Shown one piece after another: positions 1 to 8,847 of a stretch of DNA of 64,000 nucleotides; position 1 is the stretch's first letter; the number at the start of each line of letters is the position of its first letter. A program made the translations under genes and the position numbers. The DNA is from Pseudomonas putida (GTDB lineage Bacteria > Pseudomonadota > Gammaproteobacteria > Pseudomonadales > Pseudomonadaceae). Where the stretch lies: positions 124,001 through 188,000 of the forward strand of contig NZ_JANHLC010000002.1 of the NCBI RefSeq assembly GCF_028682395.1, in the 5' to 3' direction. A model generated the notes under the pieces. That model was not told where the DNA came from. It ran no database searches and saw only the letters and a list, made by a program, of their open reading frames with translations.

Positions 1-886
1 CGGTGGCCACGCTTTTGGAGAAGCCGGAGATATACAGGGTCCGTTCCGGGGCCAGTGCTGCCAGGGGTGGCGGTGGATTTTCCGGCAAAAAAGCATAGGC
101 GGCGTCTTCAATCAGTATCAGCCCGTGCTGGCGGGCCAGGGCCACCAGCTGCTCGCGCTGCGCCAGCGGTGTCACCCAGCCCATGGGGTTATGCAGGGTC
201 GGCATGCTGTAGAACGCGCGGATCGGCCGCGTGCGGCAAAGCGTTTCCAGTAGCTCCAGGTCCGGCCCCTGGGCCATCGCGGCAATAGGCAACAGTTCGA
301 TATGCAGTGATTGAGCAACGACCTTGAAACCGGGATAGGTCAGTGCATCCACCGCGATCACATCCCCCGGCTTGAACAGGGCCATCAGGGTCACGGCCAG
401 GCCATGTTGGGCGCCATTGACCAACAGGACCTGCTCGCCCGGCACCGTCAGACCGCGCAGTGCCAGGTGTCGTGCCACACTCGCCCGCTCATGCAGCCGC
501 CCACCGTGGGGCTGGTAACGCAACAACGCATCGAGGTCGCCGGACAGGGCCAGTTGACGCAGGGCCGTGCGCAACAGATCTGCCTGCCCGGGGACCGAGG
601 GATAATTGAAATTGAGGTCAACCACACCTGCGGCGACGGCCTGCTGATCGATACCCTGCCCCGGCGGCAAGGCCGTCTCACGGACAAAGGTGCCCCGCCC
701 CGCTTCCCCGCTGACCAGGCCCATGGCCTCCAGCTCGGCATACACCCGTGAGGCGGTCACCAGGGCCACGCCGGCTTGCGCAGCAAGCTGGCGGTGGGTT
801 GGCAACCGACTGCCAGGCGCAAGACGACCGGCACGGATATCGGCCACAAAACCATCGACCAACGACTTGTAGCGGGCACGGGGCAT
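1..886 (-). CDS. MocR/PdxR-type regulator (GntR HTH + aminotransferase domain), partial
   Basis: The reading frame runs off the left edge, so only about 295 N-terminal codons are present. The first ~70 residues form a GntR winged helix (PTHRQLAAQAGVALVTASRVYAELEAMG in outline). A fold-type-I aminotransferase domain follows, ending in the PLP-lysine motif SGFSKS at the window edge. MocR proteins are PLP-dependent regulators, usually of vitamin B6, amino-acid or transport genes. The gene is divergent from the EamA transporter at 1000, the usual arrangement when a MocR protein controls a neighbouring exporter, so that is the likely target (inference). The ATG at 886 starts directly on the GntR domain; the ATG at 902 is out of frame. 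Confidence 0.9.
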   Translation of the reverse strand, partial: MPRARYKSLVDGFVADIRAGRLAPGSRLPTHRQLAAQAGVALVTASRVYAELEAMGLVSGEAGRGTFVRETALPPGQGIDQQAVAAGVVDLNFNYPSVPGQADLLRTALRQLALSGDLDALLRYQPHGGRLHERASVARHLALRGLTVPGEQVLLVNGAQHGLAVTLMALFKPGDVIAVDALTYPGFKVVAQSLHIELLPIAAMAQGPDLELLETLCRTRPIRAFYSMPTLHNPMGWVTPLAQREQLVALARQHGLILIEDAAYAFLPENPPPPLAALAPERTLYISGFSKSVAT

Positions 887-999
887 GGGCAGCTGTATCC
901 ATGACAATTTTTTGATTGTGCTGATGATCACCCTCAGGATGGAGCATGTGCAAGCCGCCACGGCCTGTTGGCCCCCACGATCAACACGAGCGACCGACC

Positions 1000-1896
1000 A
1001 TGGAACACACTTCACCCACGCAGCCAACCGGGCTGAGCAGCGCGACCCGGGGCTGGATCAATGGCCTGATCGGCGTATTGATTTTCAGCGGCTCCCTACC
1101 GGCCACCCGGCTGGCGGTCCTGGAGTTCGACCCGGTGTTTCTGACCGTGGCCCGCGCCAGTATTGCCGGCGTGCTCGCCGTGTTCCTGCTGTGGCTGTTT
1201 CGCCAACCGCGCCCTGCCCGCCCGCAGTGGCTGGCGCTGGTGGTGGTGGCATTGGGCGTGGTGCTCGGGTTTCCGCTGTTGACCGCCATGGCCCTGCAGA
1301 CCGTCACCAGCGCTCATTCGATTGTGTTTATCGGTCTGCTGCCGCTGGCGACTGCAGCCTTTGCCGTGATCCGGGGCGGCGAACGTCCACGACCGGCCTT
1401 TTGGCTGTTTTCGGTGCTGGGGAGCCTGATGGTGGCCGGCTATGCGCTGTCTCAGGGAGTGGGCGCCTCGGCTCGGGGCGATCTGCTGATGCTGCTGGCC
1501 GTTCTGGTGTGCGGCCTGGGCTATGCCGAAGGGGCCAAATTGGCGAGAAGCCTGGGCGGCTGGCAAGTGATCTGCTGGGCCCTGGTACTGTCGCTGCCAG
1601 TGATGCTCGCCTTGACCCTGTACCTGCGCCCGGCGTCATTGACCGGTATCAGCCCGCCAGCCTGGCTGAGCCTGGGCTATGTCGCCCTGTTCAGCATGCT
1701 GATCGGTTTTGTGTTCTGGTATCGCGGCTTGGCTCAGGGCGGGATCGCCGCCGTCGGCCAGTTGCAGTTGCTGCAACCACTCTTTGGCCTGGCTCTGGCT
1801 GCCGGCCTGCTCCATGAGCAGGTCAGCAGCCGCCTGTTGGGCGTCACGGTGGCGGTCATACTGTGCGTGGCCGGGGCGAAGAAATTTGCCCGCTAG
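1000..1896 (+). CDS. EamA/DMT-family transporter
   Basis: This 298-residue protein has about ten hydrophobic segments in two repeated halves, the usual size and layout of drug/metabolite transporters with two EamA domains. Landmarks are an early IFSGSLPATRLAV helix and the second-half VALFSMLIGFVFWYRGLAQGG segment. It probably exports a small metabolite or amino acid across the inner membrane; the substrate cannot be read from sequence. The ATG at 1000 is preferred to an upstream in-frame ATG at 946 because it gives the compact N-terminus typical of the family. It is divergent from the MocR regulator, which may control it. Confidence 0.85.
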   Translation: MEHTSPTQPTGLSSATRGWINGLIGVLIFSGSLPATRLAVLEFDPVFLTVARASIAGVLAVFLLWLFRQPRPARPQWLALVVVALGVVLGFPLLTAMALQTVTSAHSIVFIGLLPLATAAFAVIRGGERPRPAFWLFSVLGSLMVAGYALSQGVGASARGDLLMLLAVLVCGLGYAEGAKLARSLGGWQVICWALVLSLPVMLALTLYLRPASLTGISPPAWLSLGYVALFSMLIGFVFWYRGLAQGGIAAVGQLQLLQPLFGLALAAGLLHEQVSSRLLGVTVAVILCVAGAKKFAR

Positions 1897-2009
1897 CAGC
1901 ACAAGCGCTAATCCCTAGCGCCGGAGCCATCGCCTCAGCGCGGGACGCCTGGACCGTGCCGTCCCGATCGATGTGCAACGGCCCCCGCTGACCTTCACCC
2001 CGCGTTCCA

Positions 2010-2180
2010 GGCGACGGCGATCCGCTGCTCCAGCCGGTGCTGCCGGCCCTTGGCATTGAGCGCCATTACTGGATCTGCACACGCCGCGAACTGCATCACT
2101 CGGTACGCTTGCGCATTGTCTGGGATTACCTGATCGAGATCTGTGCCGGGCACAGCGCTCTGCTGCGCGGCGTCGAATAA
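2010..2180 (+). pseudogene. C-terminal remnant of a LysR-family regulator
   Basis: One frame reads GDGDPLLQPVLP, then ERHYWICTRRELHHS, then RIVWDYLIE, and stops at 2178-2180. This matches the end of the LysR substrate-binding domain, where a GDxDPxL turn is followed by LWxxTHRDLR-like and VxDFL-like segments. An in-frame TGA at 1989 lies just upstream. The preceding ~90 bases show no coherent regulator sequence, so the first ~240 residues are gone. It sits in the 311-base gap between the EamA gene and the L,D-transpeptidase and is best read as a decayed gene. Confidence 0.65.
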
Positions 2181-2207
2181 CGTCGACACCGCACTGGCCT
2201 GCGCTCG

Positions 2208-3779
2208 TCACTGCGCAGCGATGAGTGCCGCAGCCAACTTCGCATCACGTGCGTAGATGTCCGGCGAGTAGATCACCCCACCCTGGCCATCGGCTTGGGC
2301 GGTCCAGTAAGCCAGCAGAATCGGCACTGGCTTGGCCAACCGGAATTCATGGGTCTTGCCAGTGGCCAGCAGCTCATCGGTGCGCGCGCGCTCGGCCGGC
2401 GTCAACAGCAGGTCGCGTAACTGCAGCGCATGCTCGACCCGCACGCAGCCCGAACTGAAGGCCCGCGGGCCCTTGCTGAACAGCGCCTGGCTGGGCGTGT
2501 CGTGCAGGTAGACCGAGAACGGATTGGGGAAGCGGATCGCCATTTGCCCCAGCGGATTTCGTGGCCCCGCGCCCTGGCGCAGGATGATGTTGCCGGGATT
2601 GCGCCAATCGACATCCTGCGCCGATAACGGCTGCCCGGCGGCATCAAAGACCTGCAGATCGTGCTTGCTGAGAAAGGCCGGATCCTGGCGGATTGCCGGC
2701 AGTTTGTCCTCACGCAGGATGGTCGGGGGGATGGTCCAGGTCGGGTTCAGGGTCAAGCGCGTGACCCGGGACTTGAGCAAGGGGGTCTGGCGATCCGCCC
2801 GGCCGACCTGGGTGCGTGTCTGCCAGACCAGTTGGCCATCCTGATACACATTCAACTGCGCGGCCGCGACATTGACCAGCAGGCCGCTGGGTTCGATATC
2901 CCGCGCCAGCCAGCGAAAACGCTCCAGGTTGGCGCGCAACTGGTCCCGTCGTGCCAAGGGGCTGATATTCAGTTCGGCCAGGGTACCCGGGCCGATCACA
3001 CCATCGGCCTGGAGCGAATGGCTGCGCTGGAACGCCATCACGGCGCTGAGCACCTGCCCTGCGTACCGATTACCGTCGATGCCATTCAGGTTGCTCAGGT
3101 AGCCTTCGTCGAATAGCCGTTGGGCCAGAACCGGCACCCGCCCATCCTGCATTTGCGGACGCAGCAACGGCCCGCCGGCCACGGTTGGCCACTGAGGCAG
3201 CGGCTGCAGCCGTTGCCGGGCATAGACCTGGCGCAGTTGGCGATACAGTTCGAGGCTGGGGCGAGCCAGTTCGAACGCCGCGGCGATGTCCAGCAAGCCG
3301 GGACCGGCGATGGCGAGGACTTCAGCTTCACGATTGTGAGGCTCCTCACTGGCATGCCAGATCGGCTCGAAACGCGCTTGGGACACGCGGCCATAACGCA
3401 GATCCTGCAAGGCTTGCAGGTACTGGCCGGTGGTCTGCAGATCGGCACAGACCCCGTTGTCCGCCGTGGTCACGGCAACCGGCCGGTAGTCGGCGGGATT
3501 CAGGCCATCATCGGCCAGCAGGTCCAATTGGGTCAGCAGCGCCGCCTGGCGCACCGTGGCCGTCCAGAGCAACTGGTCGCCCTGTTGCTGGTAAAGCGCC
3601 TGCAACCGCTGTTGCGCCGCCGGCTCCAGGCGCTTGGCCAGCCCGGGGCAGGCGCTCGGCAGTTGGGCCAGCGCCTGCTGCACCGGGCCGGCAGGCGCGA
3701 CGGGCAACTCTTCGGCCAGTGCGACCAACGGCGCTGCGATCAGGCAAACGCTCAAGTAACATGCGGTTTTTTTGAACAA
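2208..3779 (-). CDS. L,D-transpeptidase, YcbB/LdtD type, with peptidoglycan-binding domain
   Basis: The product is about 523 residues: a signal peptide (FKKTACYLSVCLIAAPLVALA), an N-terminal scaffold domain, a peptidoglycan-binding repeat (AVMAFQRSHSLQADGVIGPG), and a YkuD catalytic domain with YLHDTP and the cysteine motif SSGCVRV. Such enzymes make 3-3 peptide cross-links or tether proteins to murein in the periplasm. A TTG start at 3779 is chosen because AGGAG lies eight bases upstream and the signal peptide begins at once. The longer frame to 3857 would add an implausible leader. It is divergent from a second L,D-transpeptidase at 3902. Confidence 0.9.
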   Translation of the reverse strand: MFKKTACYLSVCLIAAPLVALAEELPVAPAGPVQQALAQLPSACPGLAKRLEPAAQQRLQALYQQQGDQLLWTATVRQAALLTQLDLLADDGLNPADYRPVAVTTADNGVCADLQTTGQYLQALQDLRYGRVSQARFEPIWHASEEPHNREAEVLAIAGPGLLDIAAAFELARPSLELYRQLRQVYARQRLQPLPQWPTVAGGPLLRPQMQDGRVPVLAQRLFDEGYLSNLNGIDGNRYAGQVLSAVMAFQRSHSLQADGVIGPGTLAELNISPLARRDQLRANLERFRWLARDIEPSGLLVNVAAAQLNVYQDGQLVWQTRTQVGRADRQTPLLKSRVTRLTLNPTWTIPPTILREDKLPAIRQDPAFLSKHDLQVFDAAGQPLSAQDVDWRNPGNIILRQGAGPRNPLGQMAIRFPNPFSVYLHDTPSQALFSKGPRAFSSGCVRVEHALQLRDLLLTPAERARTDELLATGKTHEFRLAKPVPILLAYWTAQADGQGGVIYSPDIYARDAKLAAALIAAQ

Positions 3780-3901
3780 GTGCTTTACTCCTGTCGATGG
3801 TCGACACATAACGATCAGCCTCTGCCCCAACGTTGCAGTAAAGCAGCGAAGGCGCAAGGCAGGATGCCTCAGCCAACGTTATTACGGGGATCTTCTCTAA
3901 A

Positions 3902-4612
3902 ATGCTGAATTTCTTGCGCCGGCTCTGTCTGGCTACCACCCTGGGCGCGCTTGCCGTTCCTGCCCTCGCCACCCCTGCCACCCCCACGACACTCTACAAA
4001 AGCCTTGCCCACGCGGCCCCGGAACTCAACCCCCAGGCCCTGAAAAGCGCCCTGAGCGCCATGCAATGCGCGGTCGGCAGTGGCGCCAGGCAAGCTCGTC
4101 ACCTGGCCATCATCGACTATTCCCAACCCTCTACCGCGCGCCGCCTGTGGATCTTCGACCTGAACAAGAAGACCCTGGTACTGCGCGATCTGGTCGCCCA
4201 CGGGCAGAACTCCGGGGAAAACTTCGCCACCCGTTTTTCCAATCGAGAAGGCAGCTACCAGTCAAGCCTGGGCCTGTTCCGCACCCAGGAAAGCTATCAG
4301 GGCAACCATGGCTATTCCCTGCGCATGGATGGCCTGGAGCCCGGCATCAATGACCAGGCCCGCGACCGCGCCATCGTGATCCACGCCGCCGACTATGTGA
4401 ACCCACTGTGGAGCCAGCGCCAGGGCCGTATCGGCCGTAGCCAGGGCTGCCCGGCGGTACGCCCGCAAGTGGCCCGCCAGGTAATCGACAAGCTCAAGGA
4501 CGGCCAGTTCATGTTTTCCTGGTACCCCGACCAACGCTGGTTGAAATCCTCGGCCTACCTCAACTGCCAGCCACGCCAGGTCGCCACCATCCTCGGCACC
4601 AACGGCGGCTAG
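3902..4612 (+). CDS. Secreted murein L,D-transpeptidase catalytic-domain protein
   Basis: The 236-residue protein has a signal peptide (MLNFLRRLCLATTLGALAVPALA) and a single catalytic domain. A histidine sits in AIVIHAADYV and the nucleophilic cysteine in GRSQGCPAV, the pattern of the YkuD_2 catalytic-domain family. It has no peptidoglycan-binding repeat. It presumably acts on murein stem peptides in the periplasm. Its start is 123 bases from the divergent YcbB-type gene, so the two may share a regulatory region. It converges with the AraC regulator six bases downstream. Confidence 0.85.
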   Translation: MLNFLRRLCLATTLGALAVPALATPATPTTLYKSLAHAAPELNPQALKSALSAMQCAVGSGARQARHLAIIDYSQPSTARRLWIFDLNKKTLVLRDLVAHGQNSGENFATRFSNREGSYQSSLGLFRTQESYQGNHGYSLRMDGLEPGINDQARDRAIVIHAADYVNPLWSQRQGRIGRSQGCPAVRPQVARQVIDKLKDGQFMFSWYPDQRWLKSSAYLNCQPRQVATILGTNGG

Positions 4613-4617
4613 CCGCT

Positions 4618-5670
4618 CTAACGCAAGTCAGCCGAGACCTGGGAACCGCTGCGCGCAGGCGCCTCATTCAGGATCAGACTGCGGTAATGCCCGGGATTGG
4701 AACCAGACCATTTACGGAACGCCTTGTAGAACGAGCTGGTATCGGCAAACCCCAACCGAGTGGCAATCTCGGCAAAGCTGATATGCGGCTCGGCCAACCA
4801 GACAACTGCCAATTCCTTGCGTACACCATCCTTGAGGGCCTGATAGGTCTGCCCTTCTTCGGACAAACGCCGGCGCAGGGTCGACGCCGACATGCACAAG
4901 CTATGGGCCAGCCGCTCGGTCTCCGGCCACTGCTCGGCCGGGACCTGGCGCAGGTCCTGACGGATCCGGCTGGCCAGGCTCTGCGGGTCGCGGTAACGCA
5001 CCAGGATATTGGCCGGTGCCAGGCCAAGGAAGCGCTGGAGCTCTTGCGGGCTGCGCTTGATCGGCAGGTCCAGGCACTCGGCGGAAAAAATCATCCGCGT
5101 ACGCGGCCGGGAGAAGCGCAGGTTCGGCGAGAACATCACCCGATAGTCCTCGCTGTAGGCCGGCGCGGGACAGCGCAGCTCGATGGCGAGTATGGGAATG
5201 CGCCGCCCGGCCAGCCAGCACGCCACGCCGTGCACGATCATCCAGTAGGTGAAATAGGTAAAGGGTCGGCGTGGCTCGTCGAGGTCTTCCAGCAGAACGA
5301 TTTCGGCCAGGCTCTGCTGGCGCAGCAGTTGGGCCGGCAGGTGTTCGAGCATCAGCGACAGAAACCCCAGCACGGTCTCCAGCCCCGCGGCCATATTCGG
5401 CTGAGCCATGGCGGCGCGGCACAGATAGGCCAGGCTGCCGGACTTGAGCTTGCGCGGGTCCATGCCAAAAAACTCATCATCATTGCGCCGCGCCAGCAGG
5501 CGCCAGAGCCGCGCATAGGCGCTGGCCGGCACCCGAGCGTCGGCCAGATCAAGCAGCGCCGGATCGATCCCGACCTTGAGCAGGACCTCAGCCGTCGCCG
5601 CCCCGGGCGCGCAACTTTGCAGCAGTGCTTCACGCACCAACTGGATGGAAATGCTGTCTTTTTCCGACAT
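4618..5670 (-). CDS. AraC-family regulator (OruR/ArgR-like architecture)
   Basis: This 350-residue protein has an N-terminal ligand-binding domain of the arabinose-binding-like type (residues ~20-210) and a C-terminal double helix-turn-helix. The latter shows SASTLRRRLSEEGQTYQALKDGVRKE and ISFAEIATRLGFADTSSFYKAFRKWSG. The length and layout match Pseudomonas OruR-like regulators of amino-acid or fatty-acid catabolism. The inducer is unknown. Neighbours give no clear target; the thioesterase at 5765 lies upstream in the same orientation, 94 bases away. Confidence 0.88.
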   Translation of the reverse strand: MSEKDSISIQLVREALLQSCAPGAATAEVLLKVGIDPALLDLADARVPASAYARLWRLLARRNDDEFFGMDPRKLKSGSLAYLCRAAMAQPNMAAGLETVLGFLSLMLEHLPAQLLRQQSLAEIVLLEDLDEPRRPFTYFTYWMIVHGVACWLAGRRIPILAIELRCPAPAYSEDYRVMFSPNLRFSRPRTRMIFSAECLDLPIKRSPQELQRFLGLAPANILVRYRDPQSLASRIRQDLRQVPAEQWPETERLAHSLCMSASTLRRRLSEEGQTYQALKDGVRKELAVVWLAEPHISFAEIATRLGFADTSSFYKAFRKWSGSNPGHYRSLILNEAPARSGSQVSADLR

Positions 5671-5764
5671 CGACCGTCACTCGAACCCTGAGTCCTCTGC
5701 GCTGACGGCCATCTTAGGCAGCAGCCCATAAAAAGCCAGCACGCCGTGCATCCCGGACCTGACG

Positions 5765-6172
5765 CTAGGCGGTTTCGACCGGCACCAGAATCCCGTTGCC
5801 CGTGGCCACCAGCTTCAACTGTGCGTCCGCCGCGCTCGCGAACAGTTCGGCACTGGCAAATACCTGTTTGCGTCCCGCCTTGATCACCTTGCCCCTGGCC
5901 ACAAATGACTCACCGATGGCCGGCGCCAGGCAGTTCACGGAAAAATGCGAGGCCAGGACATTGCCCGCCAGCGTCGCGGCGGCATAACCGCAGGCCGTGT
6001 CGAGCAAGGCCGCGATCATGCCGGCATGCAGGAAACCGGCGTACTGTCCCATGTCTTCGGGGCGCCAGGCCAGACGAATTTCCACCTCGCCGGCACTGGC
6101 GCTGAGCACTTCGATACCCGCCCAGCGATTGAAAGCCGCAGTTTGATTGATGGTTTGCAGGGTCTTGAGCAT
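5765..6172 (-). CDS. PaaI/YigI-type hotdog-fold thioesterase
   Basis: The 135-residue protein has the single-hotdog pattern: FNRWAGIEVLSASAGEVEIRLAW, then the active-site helix FLHAGMIAALLDTACGYAA, then SVNCLAPAIGESFVARGKVIKAGRKQVFASAELF. Proteins of this size and motif hydrolyse acyl- or aryl-CoA thioesters in the cytoplasm. The exact substrate cannot be told. It starts with ATG at 6172, 116 bases from the terminator at 6289-6324, and may be co-transcribed with the AraC regulator downstream. Confidence 0.85.
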   Translation of the reverse strand: MLKTLQTINQTAAFNRWAGIEVLSASAGEVEIRLAWRPEDMGQYAGFLHAGMIAALLDTACGYAAATLAGNVLASHFSVNCLAPAIGESFVARGKVIKAGRKQVFASAELFASAADAQLKLVATGNGILVPVETA

Positions 6173-6288
6173 ATCCGCCCCCCGAGGCGAGAAAACCTGC
6201 AGTCTGACCGTAAATCACCCGCCGCCAAGCACCATCAAGCGCCCTGATCACCCCTTAACTCGCCCGCCAATAAGCGCATAAGTGGCAT

Positions 6289-6324
6289 AAAAAAACGGCG
6301 GAGGTCGCCCTTCGCCGTTTTTTT
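6289..6324. terminator. Rho-independent terminator, usable on both strands
   Basis: An ACGGCG/CGCCGT stem is flanked by seven A bases on the left and seven T bases on the right. On the minus strand it ends the lipoprotein operon that stops at 6349. Confidence 0.85.
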
Positions 6325-6348
6325 GTCGACATCGCCTTAGCAGCGCAT

Positions 6349-7008
6349 TCAGTCGCTGCCGTACTTCGGCGAGCGCGGTCCATACAGCAAGCCGGTGGGT
6401 TGCCCCGCCGACAGCAGGCGCTGGCTGGTAATACCGGCAATCGGATGGCCAGCGTCCGTGGCGCTGTTGATGATCTGCTTGACCGCCGCCGTGACCAGCA
6501 TGCCGATCAGGCCGCCGTTGTTGCCGCCGTTGCCTTCTTCGCTGGAAGCCGTCGCGCTGCCGGTCCACAACGCGGTGCCGCTGCGCAGGTCAACCAGTGT
6601 GGCGGTGGCCGTGACCACGGTCGCACTGCTGATCACCATATAGGTGGTGCCATAGGCTTTCACGGTGATGTACATCGCCGCGTCGGCGCCGAAGATCTCC
6701 CGCAGTTTGGCCGGCGGGGCCTGGTGAATATCACCGGCAGTGGTCAGGCCGTTCTGCTGGAAGGTCTCGTTGACCAGGGCCACCGGCAACACGTAGTAAC
6801 CTGCCTCGGCCAGGGGGAAAGTGACCTGGGACAGCACGCTGTAGGTGGCCTTTACATCCGGCGACTCATTGAGCGGCGGCAGCACCAGGATGCTGCGCGG
6901 ACGGCTTTCCTTGTAGGCCGAATAATCGACCGTACGCGGAGCGGCACAACCGGCCAGCCAGGTCACCATGGCCAGGGCGATAACAGGGTTGAGGAAACGC
7001 AGGTTCAT
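6349..7008 (-). CDS. DUF799 (GNA1162-like) lipoprotein
   Basis: The 219-residue protein has a type II signal peptide with lipobox LAGC at residues ~18-21. Its body matches the DUF799/GNA1162 family: YKESRPRSILVLPPLNESPDVKATYSVLSQVTFPLAEAGYYVLPVALV, then GADAAMYITVKAYGT. It is expected in the outer or inner membrane facing the periplasm. It overlaps the DUF4810 gene by four bases (ATGA), so the two are co-translated. CsgG-like, DUF4810 and DUF799 genes recur together in proteobacteria, which suggests an envelope complex of unknown role. Confidence 0.88.
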   Translation of the reverse strand: MNLRFLNPVIALAMVTWLAGCAAPRTVDYSAYKESRPRSILVLPPLNESPDVKATYSVLSQVTFPLAEAGYYVLPVALVNETFQQNGLTTAGDIHQAPPAKLREIFGADAAMYITVKAYGTTYMVISSATVVTATATLVDLRSGTALWTGSATASSEEGNGGNNGGLIGMLVTAAVKQIINSATDAGHPIAGITSQRLLSAGQPTGLLYGPRSPKYGSD

Positions 7009-7370
7009 TGGCGCACTCCTTTGGCGGCATTGCTCAACAGAAAGTCCATGTAGGTCGCCGACTCAGGGAACAAGGCCTTCTCGGTGCGCAACTGCTGCAC
7101 CATCTGGTCATCCTTGCCCAGGCTGCCGTACAGCATGCCCAGGTGAGCGTGATAGCCCGGCGGCACCGCACGGTTGGTGGCCTTGATCTTCTCCAGGTCA
7201 CGCTCCATGGCCTCGACCTGGGCTTCGAGGGCTTCTTCGCCGTTGAAATACTGATACACCTGCGGTTGATAGCTTTCCCACTGATAGAGAGTCTGCGGCC
7301 CGGAGGCGCAGCCCGCCAGCAACACTGCGGCACACAACGCCACCCACTGGAACTTGAACGCTTTATGCAT
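7005..7370 (-). CDS. DUF4810 lipoprotein
   Basis: This is a small 121-residue lipoprotein with lipobox LAGC, followed by a short SGPQTLYQWESYQPQVYQYFNG segment and a helical body. The start at 7370 (MHKAFKFQW) is chosen over the longer frame to 7421 because it puts the signal peptide at the N-terminus. It lies between the CsgG-like and DUF799 genes and overlaps the latter by four bases. No enzymatic motif is visible; a structural or assembly role with its partners is an inference. Confidence 0.85.
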   Translation of the reverse strand: MHKAFKFQWVALCAAVLLAGCASGPQTLYQWESYQPQVYQYFNGEEALEAQVEAMERDLEKIKATNRAVPPGYHAHLGMLYGSLGKDDQMVQQLRTEKALFPESATYMDFLLSNAAKGVRQ

Positions 7371-7399
7371 GATATCTACCGTTCCCTGAGCGATTTCAC

Positions 7400-8083
7400 T
7401 TACTGGTTGGCCGGTTTCCACACGCCGCTGTCCAAGGCGCTGACCATATTGTTCACGGCTTCACGCATGGCCAGATCCAGGACCTTGCCATTGAGCGTCG
7501 AGTCGTAGCTGGCGGTGCCACCAAAGCCAATGATCTCGCGATTCGACAGTTCGTATTCGCCAGCGCCCTGGCTGGAAAACACCACTTCGGAGGTGCGGAT
7601 ATTGACGATATTCAGGGCCACTTTGGCGTAGGCCACCTGGCTCTTGCCGCGCCCCAGAATGCCAAAGAGTTGATGATCGCCAGTTTCCTTGCGGCCGAAC
7701 TCGGTCACATCACCCGTGACCACATAGTCGGCACCCTTGAGTTGCTGGGCCTGGTTCTTGATCTGCGCTTCCTGCTTGATCTCCTGCATATTGTCGCGGT
7801 CCAGCACGCTGAAGCGGTTGGTCTGCTGCAGATGGGTAATCAGGATGGTCTTGGCCTGACCGCCCAGACGGTCAACGCCGTCGGAAAAGATCCCGCGCAT
7901 ATAGCTCGAACGGTTATCGAACTTGCCGACCGCGATGGGGGTACGGACGCCGGCATAGGCCGTGCCATAACTCTGGACCTTGGCCACCGGCACCGCCCGC
8001 GAGCTTTCCGTGGCGCAACCGCCAAGCGTCAGCGCCAGGCCCGCGACCAAACCGAAGGCCGTTAGATGCAATGTGTACTTCAT
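7400..8083 (-). CDS. CsgG-family outer-membrane lipoprotein
   Basis: The 227-residue product has a lipobox (LGGC at ~20) and the CsgG domain: PIAVGKFDNRSSYMRGIFSDGVDRLGGQAKTILITHLQQTNRFSVLDRDNMQEI. CsgG itself is the curli secretion pore, but no csgA, csgB, csgE or csgF gene is nearby. This belongs to the wider CsgG family that travels with DUF4810 and DUF799 lipoproteins. The ATG at 8083 has AGGAG eight bases upstream; the frame upstream to 8113 is untranslated leader. Confidence 0.88.
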   Translation of the reverse strand: MKYTLHLTAFGLVAGLALTLGGCATESSRAVPVAKVQSYGTAYAGVRTPIAVGKFDNRSSYMRGIFSDGVDRLGGQAKTILITHLQQTNRFSVLDRDNMQEIKQEAQIKNQAQQLKGADYVVTGDVTEFGRKETGDHQLFGILGRGKSQVAYAKVALNIVNIRTSEVVFSSQGAGEYELSNREIIGFGGTASYDSTLNGKVLDLAMREAVNNMVSALDSGVWKPANQ

Positions 8084-8118
8084 GGGTTTTACTCCTGAGA
8101 ATGGTGTCATCACAGTGA

Positions 8119-8847
8119 CTAGTTTTCTTGTTTCGGGGCGGACTGCGCGCTCGACGCACTGGCGCTCAGGCCCGCTTCGGCCTCATCGAGCAGCTCACGC
8201 ACACGCGCGTCCTGGGGGAACTGTTGATGCAATTCGCGCAGATGACCGGCGGCCAGCGCGTAGTCATGGACGCTCAAATAGCTTCTGGCCAGTACGATCC
8301 GGGTAATCCGGCCTGGCGCGATGTCGTAGGCGGCCTGGTTGAAGCCCAGCGCCTTGGGGTAGTCGGCGTACTGCGCGCCGTTGTCGCCCAGATACAACAG
8401 GCCCAACACATTATTAGCGGCCAGGCCGCGCGGTTTCAGCTCGACGGCACGGCTCAGGCGCCCCCTGGCCTCGGGCACCCGCCCTAGCATCAGGTCGGCA
8501 TCGGCCATATTGACCAGGTACTCGTAAGACTGCTCTGGAAAGAACGCCGCTGCCTGAGCGGCGTACTCACCGGACAGGGGGTGGTTACCCAACTCGTAAT
8601 AGCCCAGCGAGATATAGCGCAGGGCTTCGGATTTTTGCGCGGGGCTGGCCGATGGATCCCGGACAATTCGCTCGAAAACCCTGATCGCCTCTTTGCTCTG
8701 CCCCTGGTCGTGGAGACGGTGGGCCTGGGCGAAGGTTTTCTGTAGGTCGTTCTGGTGCACCTGGGCGATTGCCTGCTCACGCACCTTGTCGCAGCCGTTG
8801 AGGCTCACCCCTAATAGAACCACTGTCCATACGTGAATCAAACGCAC
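8119..8847 (-). CDS. TPR-repeat lipoprotein
   Basis: The 242-residue protein starts MRLIHVWTVVLLGVSLNGC, a lipoprotein signal. It then has several helical pairs typical of tetratricopeptide repeats (for example AIRVFERIVRDPSASPAQKSEALRYISLGYYELGN and LGFNQAAYDIAPGRITRIVLARSYLSVHDYALAAGHLRELHQQFPQD). It is the first gene of the CsgG-DUF4810-DUF799 operon, 35 bases upstream of the CsgG-like gene, so it probably scaffolds that envelope complex. Confidence 0.85.
   Translation of the reverse strand: MRLIHVWTVVLLGVSLNGCDKVREQAIAQVHQNDLQKTFAQAHRLHDQGQSKEAIRVFERIVRDPSASPAQKSEALRYISLGYYELGNHPLSGEYAAQAAAFFPEQSYEYLVNMADADLMLGRVPEARGRLSRAVELKPRGLAANNVLGLLYLGDNGAQYADYPKALGFNQAAYDIAPGRITRIVLARSYLSVHDYALAAGHLRELHQQFPQDARVRELLDEAEAGLSASASSAQSAPKQEN

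Noticed and set aside
7400..8083. Curli secretion gene csgG proper
   Set aside because: No csgA/B/D/E/F genes are present and the neighbours are DUF4810 and DUF799, so it is a CsgG-family paralog.
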